Assembly (NCBI GenBank): GCA_014925825.1
Contig: JACGCK010000487.1
Location: 1-20,726 of the forward strand
DNA length: 20,726 bases
Source of the DNA: Pholiota molesta
Taxonomy: Eukaryota > Basidiomycota > Agaricomycetes > Agaricales > Strophariaceae
Direction: 5' to 3'
Part shown: one piece after another, positions 1 through 9,089 of the stretch
Position numbering within the stretch: position 1 is the first letter of the stretch
How the letters are laid out: every line of letters begins with the position of its first letter
Translations under genes and position numbers: made by a program
The notes under the pieces: model-generated
What the model was told of the DNA's origin: nothing
Database searches by the model: none
Seen by the model: only the letters and a program-made list of their open reading frames with translations

Positions 1-938
1 TCATGCTTATACATATCATCCGCGTTGGGCACTAAGGTTCGCGCCGATCTAGTTCCCTATCATCAGCACCAAGCACCACCTCCTGCCATCTCCACATGGC
101 GAACTGGCGCCTGCAATCGAGGCCGTGCTGGACGTTTATGGTACGGAGGTGCTTGGCTCGTCTCGCACAACGGACAAGGTCGGTTGCGCCACTGCTTGAT
201 GTATCTGTACCGATTAACCTCTTCCGGTTCCGTAGAGGAAGATGCCCTGGACCGCGAACTGCAGGCGACAGCGCTGGCAGAAATCATGGCTGTCTCTAAG
301 CGCCCCGTTCATCTTCTTGGGTTACGTGGTATCCAAGCCACACGCGCCACGACGTAAGTCGTCTTGCTCCGTATCTGGGCATCGCTTTTTTAACACCAAT
401 GCTCTGGTTCACAGCGAGCCCCTACGGAATCATGGTGGACGAAGGCAGCGTGCATGACGTCGACAAGGACGACTTGGACCGGTGGTGCGAGTACATCTTT
501 TACCGCGGGCTGTATCGGACCTCATATGCGCGCCTCTCGCGCGGGATTATCACGGACACGGAGACACAGATCGCTCAGTTTGTAATTCCGCGTGCAGGTC
601 ACGGTGTGGTGGATGATAGCGAGAGTGCGCGGTATTTGCGGGTGCAAAAAGAGGTTTTGCCAGAGGTACATGTACGTGTTTCTCTACCTCCTTTTTTGTC
701 TCTATATGTGGTGCTGACGACTGACGTATTGTTTTCACTTATCGTTAGTGGTTCCCAATGGAATATTATGGCGATGCGAAGAGCGGTGGAGTTAATGGGC
801 ATTACTATCATGTATTCAATACGGTGCGTACTCTGCGTCGTTCTCCATGTTTGATGTTGCCATTCCGAAATCCTGACCTGTTTAACTTGATTTTGCAGCC
901 CTTATATTACCAAACTTCCAGAAGGTGCCGTCATCTAA
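1..938 (+). CDS. 3' part of an unidentified multi-exon gene (left edge truncated)
   Basis: I do not recognise this protein. Coding-like segments are joined by typical short fungal introns. One segment (about 50-180) includes [17 protein letters not shown] second lies at about 237-353, before a gtaagt donor. A third (415-665) contains [20 protein letters not shown] and [11 protein letters not shown] fourth starts at 749 with [10 protein letters not shown] and [10 protein letters not shown] last exon after about 898 plausibly ends in [11 protein letters not shown] with TAA at 936-938. Two reading frames are open through the second segment. The one that keeps phase with both neighbouring introns is not the one that looks most protein-like. 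The last junction also needs a non-standard donor for the favoured ending. The start lies outside the window. The chain of acceptor/donor pairs and the non-repetitive, protein-like residues support a real gene, but exact exons are uncertain and a decayed copy is possible. Confidence 0.45.
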
Positions 939-2061
939 TTCTCGCGGAAACAAATGGACTAGATATGCAGTACTTCACATTACATTTGTTAAATTTTGTT
1001 TCAATATTGTACAGAAAGTATGTAACAAAATCATGTATATAAAGTGTACAAAAAATCTCGATACTTTGTTCCATCATGTAGTTCCTTTATCTTTCCTACC
1101 ACTTTTTGCATTCAAGTACATGTTATGCAAAACAAATACCTATGAAGGGCCGACGTGCCGTCGGCTTAGCACCTTGCTGAAAGTTCGCGTCATCAATCGA
1201 TGATGCATAAGCATCAAGGCCGTGAATGATGATGCGATTAGATCAAGTTCGATTCAGAGCACCTCTGAATCTGCGACTACTGGCTCTCTCTGCCCCTGAC
1301 GCCCTCGTCGTAGCGTTGTTGGTGTACGAACTTAACGCAATTGCTGCTCTGTTTCAGGACAGAATCCTCGCATCATAGAAGAAGGTTGCAAGCAGAACAT
1401 ACTGTGAGCTACAATACTTATAGGTACAATCCATTCGTTGCGGCTAAGACACAAGACAGCCACAGTCCACTATCAGCATTCCAAATTTAGACGTTTGTTT
1501 ACATGTATTTGATCGGGCAGGATTTTATTGCCTTTTCTGTACACCCCCAGGAAATCGAGCATCCTGCGCTAAAGTGGGGTGTGTACATGTTTGTACCTTG
1601 TTTGCATCTATGTAATTTCGACAGTGGGGGACCTTTGCTTTCAGCAAGGTGAAGCCTTCGGTTTCTTTCTGAAATATTACCGCTTGATTCATACATAAGT
1701 GAGTATCCTCTGCCCGTTTTTTCAATAGCCTATACAACAGTAGGTATTCCAGGTCGGTCTTAGGCTGGACAAAACACAGCTGTCGAAGAATTTGTAGAGA
1801 AAATCGGATGGAAGCGACTTTGGCCCGATGGATCAATTGTGTAGTTGTCTCTCATGGAACTTGAAGAGGAATGGGGCAGACAAGAACAAGGTGAGGATTG
1901 CCAGTTGCTAGTGTTGCTGCCAGTGGCGGGACCGCATTTCATGGACTTCCGAGATGTTGGTTGAAGAGAAAACAATTGTAGATATTGGGAATCTATAACG
2001 CGCTGTTCAGTCAATAGGGGCTGTTCTTGGTCACGTGGTCTATGATGCATTCTCATTGTGG
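939..2061. other. Intergenic stretch with no recognisable gene
   Basis: The sequence is AT-rich just after the first gene (about 950-1140), probably its 3' flank. A short hairpin, GCCGAC..GTCGGC, lies near 1150-1165. Open frames up to about 100 codons occur on the minus strand (1525-1836 and 1760-2056), but they show no family motif, no splice-consistent extension and no codon pattern I trust. I see no tRNA. The stretch ends at the duplicated 9-mer that borders the transposon at 2071. Confidence 0.5.
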
Positions 2062-2070
2062 CAACTAATA
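2062..2070. repeat. Target-site duplication, left copy (CAACTAATA)
   Basis: The 9-mer CAACTAATA here is repeated exactly at 2829-2837. The two copies border the inverted-repeat element at 2071-2828, as expected for a staggered-cut insertion. Confidence 0.8.
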
Positions 2071-2828
2071 TAGGCTCGTCCCCATCCGGCTACGCACACG
2101 TGAAAGACACGTGAGTTGTGAGAGTAAACTCGACAACTGGCGTAGCCGGCTGGGCTGTCTCGGGGCACTTTTGGCGGAGCCCGCCAAATTCAGAGGAGGG
2201 GACTTCGTGAAAAAACACCTTGGAGGTGAAAAAAAGTGTCAAAATTGGGTATACAAAAAGTGATTTATTTTGCATTTTGAGTCGATTAGAGTATACAAGT
2301 TTTTTTCGAGAACTACACTTTTAACTTCGTCGTCGTCGACAGGACCGTGCGCGAGAAGCATTCCGTCGAAGTTTTCGTCCACACAGTACTGAAAACACCT
2401 GGAAAACACTTTCAAACTCATCTCAAGCATCAGTGGTATCTCATCAATGGCAAGGAAAGGTAGTGGTATTGCTGAAATGCTTGTTATTATCATCCCAAAG
2501 CCTTTTTTCTCAGCATGGAGGGTATCACCAACGCCGACAGCATCAGTTGAAGTCAATTTCGAAAAAAATCGCATTTTTTCAAACCATTGCATTGAGTTCT
2601 ATGAGCAAAAAAAACCATATTTTGTATACCCATTTTTGCGACTTTTTTTTGAGTTGTGGCCACTTTTTCGACGAAGTACCCATGTATGAATTGGCGGGGA
2701 AATCAACCATCACCGAAAATAGGCCCGAGACAGCCCAGTCCGCTCGCGAGCTCGCTCCCTTCTCGTCATGTGCTCCTGTGTGACTCTTTGTGACTAGAGC
2801 TCGCGAGTGTGACTGGCTAGCGAGTCTA
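2071..2828. mobile_element. 758-bp DNA transposon with long degenerate terminal inverted repeats, MULE-like
   Basis: The ends are inverted copies: TAGGCTCG on the left against TAGACTCG read from the right. Further in, CTGGGCTGTCTCGGG (2150-2164) matches the complement of 2724-2738 at 15 of 15 positions. GGGTATACAAAA (2247-2258) matches the complement of 2620-2631 at 12 of 12, with CCGCCAA..TTCA and ACTTCGT blocks between. Each end also carries its own hairpin: CCGGCTACGC/GCGTAGCCGG on the left and CTCGCGAGCTC/GAGCTCGCGAG on the right. A perfect 9-bp duplication flanks it. Arms longer than 180 bp with a 9-bp duplication fit Mutator-like elements; hAT (8 bp) is the main alternative. No transposase is encoded, so it is non-autonomous. 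It ends 41 bp upstream of the SERINC start codon. Confidence 0.82.
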
Positions 2829-2837
2829 CAACTAATA
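2829..2837. repeat. Target-site duplication, right copy (CAACTAATA)
   Basis: Exact second copy of the 9-mer at 2062-2070. It lies 32 bp before the SERINC start codon, which places the insertion in that gene's 5' leader or core promoter. Confidence 0.8.
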
Positions 2838-2869
2838 CTATATTGGTTTCGTTCTTGACTTCCACCACC

Positions 2870-4781
2870 ATGGGTCTCCTATTGTCCCTCCCCATAGCGG
2901 GCGGGCTATCCTCTATCGCAACATCATGCTTTGCTGGGTTGGCCTTCTTCTGCACATCTACCGCAGGTTCGCGTCTCGCTCACATTTCAGTGACATTGAC
3001 TCATCCAATCCCGCAGCATCTATGTTCTTCAAGTCCTGCAATTGCAACTCTTCGATCGCAACTCGTGTCGGATTTGCTGTATGTGCTTATGGCTGCATTA
3101 GACTTACGAACTCAGAATGCTTATACGAACTTGGTAGATCATCTTTTCGCTCAATTCTATTCTCGCATGGATCATGAAGACGGACTTTGCCATAAAGCTC
3201 ATAGAAAAATGGAGCTTCGATTACATTCAAATGGATTGCGCAGGAGACAAATGTTACGGGGTACTATTCGTGCGTTCAACTTTTTAGGTCTTTAGAGCTC
3301 GGCTAATACCAGCACAGGTCCATCGAATCTGTTTTGCACTGGCGTTATTCCACCTTATTTTGAGCTCCCTTCTCATCGGCGTTAAGGATACGAAGGACAA
3401 ACGGGCAGCATTGCAGAATGGGTATGCTCATTGATCCTTACGGATATACCAATACTAACTATACTTCTATTTCTGATAGCTGGTGGGGTCCTAAAGTCCT
3501 TCTATGGTTAATTCTCGTCGGCATAAGCTTCGCAATTCCCAATGGGTTCTTCATATTTTGGGGAAACTACATTGCATTGATTGGCGCCACGATATTCATA
3601 CTCCTCGGACTGGTCCTTCTCGTCGATTTCGCTCATTCATGGTCCGAAACATGCCTCGAGAACTGGGAGAACTCGAACTCCAATTTCTGGCAATGGATCC
3701 TCCTTGGCTCGACTGCATTGATGTATTCCTTCACAATCACGCTTACTGGCCTTCTCTATGCCTTTTTCGCCGGCTCAGGATGTACTCTCAATCAATTCTT
3801 CATATCTTTCAACCTTGCTCTTTGTGTTCTTATCACCCTCCTAAGCATTTCGCCCGCTGTTCAAGAACGCAATCCACGTTCTGGACTTGCGCAATCATCG
3901 ATGGTTGCGGCATATTGCACATACCTTATAGTCTCCGCCCTCAGCAATCATGTTCACGAAACCAAGCAGTGCAATCCCCTTCGGGACGGAAAGAAGACGC
4001 AAAAGGCAGTCCTTGTTTTAGGAGGCATTTTCACCTTCTTGGCCATCGCATATTCAACAACGCGGGCAGCGACTCAAAGTCGTGCACTAGTTGGCAAAGG
4101 GAAGAAGTCTCGCATCCAATTGACCGAGGACGAAGGGCACTCTGAATTGGGTGTCGTGAACACACAACCTGGCCGAACAGAATCGCCGCGTTATCAGGCA
4201 CTGCTCGCAGCGGTTGAAGCTGGGTGAGTTTAATCATTATCTTTTCTATCAATATCAAATTTACGTTCTTGTAGCGCAATTCCCGCTTCGGCCCTTCAGG
4301 AGGAAGAAGATGACGAAGAAGAAGTTGTCGGAGAGATGAGAGATGACGAACGTACGGGGACACGCTACAATGTACGGGTTTGCGAATATGAAGCTCCAAA
4401 CAATATGCTGACGCTATATGTTTAGTATTCTTGGTTCCACATAATTTTTTCGATTGCGTCCATGTATGTGGCGATGCTTCTGACCGACTGGTACGCATTC
4501 TTCCCCGTTTTGGCATTTCACAGTTTTACATCTGTGTTCCTTGATGCAGGAATGTCGTCTCGAAAACTCCAATAAATGGTCCTGTGGATCCTGACTATAA
4601 CGTTTATATCGGTCGTTCGGAGGTAGCAATGTGGATGCGGGTCGTCTCTGGCTGGGTGTGTATAGTTTTGTATATCTGGAGCCTTATTGCTCCAGTTTTG
4701 ATGCCAGATCGGTAAGTCTATCATCTTAAGTCTTTCGAGTGATGCTCTGCTCATCTGCTTCTCAGATTTGATGACTTTTAA
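2870..4781 (+). CDS. TMS1: SERINC/TMS1-family polytopic membrane protein, nine exons
   Basis: Family members are multi-span endomembrane proteins. Serine incorporation into lipids was proposed for the mammalian ones, and lipid scrambling has been reported more recently. Exons: 2870-2966, 3017-3078, 3138-3269, 3318-3421, 3480-4223, 4275-4371, 4426-4490, 4550-4711 and 4766-4781. They keep phase throughout and give 492 residues, a normal length. Introns are 48-59 nt; the one at 3422-3479 has a clear ctaac branch site. Family hallmarks are the MGLLLSLP start, KSCNCNSSIATRVGF, GFFIFWGNYIALIGA, DFAHSWSE, GSGCTLNQFFI and, near the end, YSWFHIIFSI, GRSEVAMWMRVVSGW and the MPDRFDDF terminus. An acidic EEEDDEEE loop precedes the last membrane segments. 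The ATG at 2870 is the only start giving the family N-terminus. A transposon lies immediately upstream and may affect expression. No lesion is seen. Confidence 0.95.
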
Positions 4782-5653
4782 ATTTGTAAACAAATTTCTG
4801 TTGTGGAATATCTGCGGACTAGTAGGTAGTTAATAATATCTGTCTTTTTTATACCCGGTTCTCTCTCTGGCACGACTAAAAACCTGAAGGTTCCAGACCC
4901 AGAGCTTTGGAGGCGCTTTATGTCTGATTGTTTCTACTCAAGGCCGTCTAGTACGTATTTCCATACCATTTGGGCTCTGCTTGAATCACAAATATGCGGG
5001 GAATAGGAAAGGCTGCCATGTCGCATGCTACGATCAATCAGAGTGCTGAGTAGATCAGGGATCAGCAGATTTATCAGTGTCAATCAAGGCTTGATCAAGG
5101 CAGCCTTGGTATAAACTGGATTCTAGATCTTTGCCCTGTACCCTGCCCTTGCCTGCCCCGATTCTTTTGGGGCAATTTTTAATTCGCCCGGCCTGTGTAG
5201 AGATAAACTGATTCGCCCAGAGTCTACAAATGCCCAGTGACTAAACACAAATACACCCCCTGGATGGTATAAGCAAAACCTGTTGTATCTGCAAGTTGGA
5301 GAGGTGAGGAAAGGTGCCTTTCGCATGTGGGCTTGATTTGAGCGAGGGCGATGAAATGGAGGCATCCTTTCTGAACCAATTCACGGCCATGTGTTGGCCA
5401 TGTGATAAATTTTAGCACTTGGCTGGTGGAGATTCACTCAGAGGATTTATGCCACACACACGCTGTTACGCATCATGATTTTGTCTTCTTTCCCCACGTT
5501 AATCATGGAAACATGGAAAGGCCGCGCACAGCGAACAATCCCATTGACACTGTCCTTCGGTTCTGAATAATTTCCTTCTCTTGTGTCGTCTGCCTCGATT
5601 CCGCATTGTGGTGGTGTCCTTAACCAGTGGTGGTCAGTGGGTTTCGGTGACCC
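4782..5653. other. Intergenic stretch between SERINC and the DUF6533 gene
   Basis: This holds the 3' flank of the SERINC gene and the probable promoter of the next gene. A short inverted-repeat unit lies at 5009-5107 and is listed separately. Minus-strand open frames at 5123-5365 and 5447-5752 have no recognisable domain and no supporting splice pattern, so I treat them as chance. Confidence 0.5.
5009..5107. repeat. Short inverted-repeat unit, possible small MITE relic
   Basis: AAGGCTGCC at 5009-5017 is repeated inverted as GGCAGCCTT at 5099-5107, enclosing 81 bp. Inside the right arm is the near-palindrome ATCAAGGCTTGAT. TA dinucleotides lie just outside both arms, but no longer duplication is present. 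It could be a foldback/MITE remnant or a chance hairpin. Confidence 0.3.
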
Positions 5654-7315
5654 ATGCAGTCGACAGGTATCTTTGGTTCCGACTTTGAATCTCAACTGTG
5701 AGTCCTCTGCCGATCTGGTACCTTGTTTAGCCTTGAACATCTTTGAATCCAAAGTCTGGCCAACAACTGCATCGGCGCAGCATCGTTCGGTAGGTTCACT
5801 ACCCCCCGCAAGCCTGCAGAATGCTGACGGTTTCTGACCAGCGATTCTCTACTATGACTATCTCTTGACTTTGCCCATGGAAGTCAGTCGGTTTTGGAAT
5901 AGCAGACGGGTAACCTGGGGATCTTCGTTGTTTTATGGGAATCGTTACCTCTCACTTATTGGGCATATTCCTGTCATGTTCCAATATTTTTGGACTGGCT
6001 CTGATTTAAAAGTGAGCTCTCGATATCGATCTTGTCGACTTACGGCATGTTAAACTGTTCATAGATGTGGGCAGTACAAAATCATGATCTTGAGTCAATT
6101 ATCGGTTTAACGGCATTGCGTCCACAGATGTTCAGGACTATCCACCTTTCACCAATATTTTGCAGTGCTGATACAAATAATTGTCGGAAGTGCGTGATTC
6201 TATCTGTGCGTTGACAGAATACTGACAGGATTACTGACGGTGGCACTTTCACTCGCAGTCATTCTTATCATGCGAACATATGCGCTCTATGGGTGCAGTA
6301 AAATAATCCTTCTGCTGCTTTGCGCATCCGCTTTGGCTGTCATCGCATATGGAATCGTGAGTACTAAAACTTCTAATATAACGGCTGCTATTCAATCATT
6401 ATCTAGTGGTGTGTGCTGAGCCAACAAAGTCCCAATTACACTGCGGGCGATCTTGCTCCCAATTCCTGTCTTTTACCTGTGTATGACTCTGTGTCAGTAG
6501 TGTCCTGCTTTTCTGTTACCACGGGTAATGACATTCCTGACATCTCTATACCCATTTCAGATCTCATCGACTTGCTTCGGCATGGACAGGAATGCTTTGC
6601 TTTGACATTTTGATATTCTGTATGACATTGTATAAATCTTTGACGCACAAAAACAACAATAATTCGAACATCCTCCGTGTTATGCTGCGGGATGGTGCGT
6701 ACATTCCTTTCCTCCTAATTGTCATTTTTATTAACGATGGTGCAGGTACTATATATTTTGGGTAAGATTACGAATCCTTCGAGGAATGTGAGCCATTGCT
6801 CATCTACCAACAATTTTATCCAGAGTTATGATGTGTTTCTGTATTACGATTCTCCTTTCATTTCACATAAGCTCAAATTCCAGCTTCTCTCTTCTGGCCT
6901 AATCTTTTTCGTAGTATTCACCGGTAAATGCTTCCAGAGAAACCATTCAACCCAATTTAACCGCTTCCTAGCTTTACCTGAAAGGCACGACCACGATTTT
7001 GACGAATGTGTAAGCCCTGTCAGCACACACCATCGATTAGCGCTCACCAATCATATTTCCAATATCAGCATTTCCTCCACCATGGCCTCGAGACTAATGC
7101 TCAATATACGCGACCCAAAACTACATTCAAACTATCGAACTCCTGATAACGCCGGCCGTTCCGCAAGCCTCATCTTCACTTCCTTCATTGACACCGAAAT
7201 CAATCACGAACTATACAGCAGAAACCACCCAGAACAGGTGGGTGGTTATATAGATATGAATGTCATGTCCAACGCCACTTCCACTGAAGGTATGCCGCCC
7301 ACTACACACGTTTAG
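5654..7315 (+). CDS. DUF6533-type seven-helix membrane protein, exons partly unresolved, possibly decayed
   Basis: This belongs to the large basidiomycete family of receptor-like proteins of unknown function. Clear family blocks, in order: ILYYDYLLTLPMEVSRFW and NRYLSLIGHIPVM (5842-6011); FHQYFAVLIQIIVG (6128-6189); ILIMRTYALYG (6259-6356); a segment starting WCVLSQQS (6407-6480); LASAWTGMLCFDILIFCMTLYKS (split here by position: 6561-6694); YLKGTTTILTN (6972-7009); and SSTMASRLMLNIRDP to TAG (7069-7315). Introns of 50-80 nt join most of these in phase. Two places do not join cleanly: about 6012-6127 and about 6760-6971. Each is off by one nucleotide with standard splice sites. The first exon is also uncertain; the ATG at 5654 is a guess. 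Either the gene is a recent pseudogene, or I have missed unusual splicing. Confidence 0.7.
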
Positions 7316-7847
7316 TTATTGTTGGGACTTGACGGTCAGAATTTTTCTAGCCATAATACCACCGATATCATTAGAAGTATGAAGCTCAACGCTGCCGCTT
7401 CCAGGATCCTCCCCAAGTGTCTATCTCATGTATTGAATATTTAATGACAAGTAGCTGTATAAATAGTCTAATTAACCTGGATTGTACTGTAAATTAATTT
7501 CCAACTATTCACTCTTGGGCTTTGGGATTTTATCATGTAACGTATATATTTTCAATCTCATTTAATTTTCGACATGGCCGAGTACTTGAACACATTCGTC
7601 GAATATTTCCATCGTGCCTCAGGAACACGAGCAATCCTGGCCTTTCCTCAAGATATGTATGTTAAGCATCATAGAAAAATGATCACCATGTTGAGACCAC
7701 AGATAATGAGTAACAAATAACAAAAGATAGCAGGAGGGACGATTAATGATCTTCCCGGATTGAATTTTAACCTGATCATTGGATATATGTAAGTAGGTAT
7801 GGGCATACACAATACAACAGTGCATGATTTGTTGTCCTTTATAGGTA
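7316..7847. other. Intergenic stretch between tail-to-tail genes
   Basis: About 530 bp of AT-rich sequence between the stop codon of the DUF6533 gene (plus strand) and the stop codon of the aldolase gene (minus strand). It should hold the 3' untranslated regions of both. I see no repeat, RNA gene or credible open frame. Confidence 0.5.
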
Positions 7848-8939
7848 TCACAAACCCCGTTCTAACTCGATGAGTTCAAGAAGAGTCTTGTAGTATTTGT
7901 TTTCAATAAGATTGTCAACATTAACCGCTTTCAATGGGCCGCGAACCTTAGGCTGTCCGTATCCGAAATTCTGCGATATGACAGCCTTGATTCCCCCTAT
8001 GCCACCAACTTTCGAAGCTGCCCAATCGCCGTGTCCCAGTTTGCCTTGCAGTAAGGTCGCTTCCTTGTGGTTTCCCTCTTTGAACAGCTGATATAAACGG
8101 CCATGCAGCTTGGGCAGCAGATTCACTAGAGCAGCAATTGTGCCCGCGCTGTCAGCGTTTAAGCCAGGGAGGAAAGTGTCGGTGCGGCCGGCGTAGACGG
8201 CAAACTCAGAGGATGGAATGCGGGAAGTAATGCGCTGCAATTTCCCGATATTGCCGCAAGATAATTTGACTCCAACGATGTTTGGGTGTTCAGCGAGGGT
8301 GGTGATGGTGTCCGAGTCAAGATCCAAGCCTGCTGTGACGGTGGGGAAGTTGTAGATCATAGTTGGGATGGGCGAAGCATCTGCAACCTATGAAACGTTC
8401 AATACTGGAATATGGCATATGAAGCGACTAGGCTACTGACTTCGCGATGGAATCGCAAGATATTATCAAGGGTCATTTGAGGCGGCCATGTCGAGGGGGT
8501 AAGAACGAGGGCATGCGATGCTCCTGCATCTTTTGCATCAGCACAGAGCTTCTTGGTTTCACGCGTAGACTGAGCTCCAGTGCCAGCGATCACAAGCACA
8601 TTGTTGAAGCCATTGTCATCCAGGGTCTTTCGCGTGAATGCGATGGCACTTTTGCGTTCTTCATGAGACCTACAACTACATCAGACGGCGTCGGTTGCAC
8701 GTAGCGCTAAAGAATAGTACAGGTGTTGCGCTTCGCCGTTGGAACCCTGAACCAAAATTCCTGTTACACCACCCTATGAAGGTTGAATAAACCTTTAGAT
8801 TGATATGGGAGAATGAGCCAACCTTGGCGAGACGCAGGACGTGTGCTTGGATGGCAGGAAAATCGAGTTCTTCGTTCTCATCGAAGAACAAGACGGCAGG
8901 GACATAGTAGCCCGGAGGAGGGGGAAGGGACGTAGGCAT
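7848..8939 (-). CDS. DapA-family (dihydrodipicolinate synthase-like) aldolase, four exons
   Basis: This is a class I, Schiff-base TIM-barrel aldolase. In fungi the likely substrates are L-threo-3-deoxy-hexulosonate (galacturonate breakdown) or 4-hydroxy-2-oxoglutarate; lysine synthesis is unlikely because fungi use the aminoadipate route. Exons read from 8939 downwards: 8823-8939, 8721-8773, 8441-8669 and 7848-8387, with introns of 49-53 nt. They keep phase and give 312 residues, normal for the family. Visible motifs are PAVLFFDENEELD near the start, QGSNGE (about residues 48-53, the substrate carboxylate-binding loop equivalent to GTTGE), LVIAGTGAQST, IYNFP with the catalytic Tyr near 145, and GVKLS with the Schiff-base Lys near 174. 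The gene is divergent from MGM1, 150 bp away. No lesion is seen. The fold is certain; the substrate is inferred. Confidence 0.93.
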
Positions 8940-9089
8940 TGGGGAAGAAGGATAATCGCGGATGCATCGTGGTGGGAGATAAGATCATTTGGCTCCTATT
9001 TTTGTTTGTTGCGTCAATAAAGCCGTGCCGTGCCGTGACTCCGTCGCCAACTCTCTCGTCTTTCCTCACCGCCGCTTCTGCGGCCCATC
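8940..9089. promoter_or_regulatory. Compact bidirectional promoter between aldolase and MGM1
   Basis: Only 150 bp separate the two divergent start codons, so both 5' leaders and core promoters must fit here or overlap the coding ends. A tandem GTGCC GTGCC GTGAC run lies near 9023-9037. I see no clear TATA box. Confidence 0.55.

Noticed and set aside
1525..2056. Minus-strand open frames of about 100 codons upstream of the first transposon
   Set aside because: No family motifs or splice-consistent extension; length is within chance for this base composition.
4031..4516. 161-codon open frame antisense to the SERINC gene
   Set aside because: It lies wholly over confirmed exons and introns of the SERINC gene on the other strand, and its translation matches nothing I know.
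7848..8939. Lysine-pathway dihydrodipicolinate synthase
   Set aside because: The fold is the same, but fungi make lysine through aminoadipate, and the loop reads GSNGE rather than GTTGE; a sugar-acid or hydroxy-oxoglutarate aldolase role fits better.
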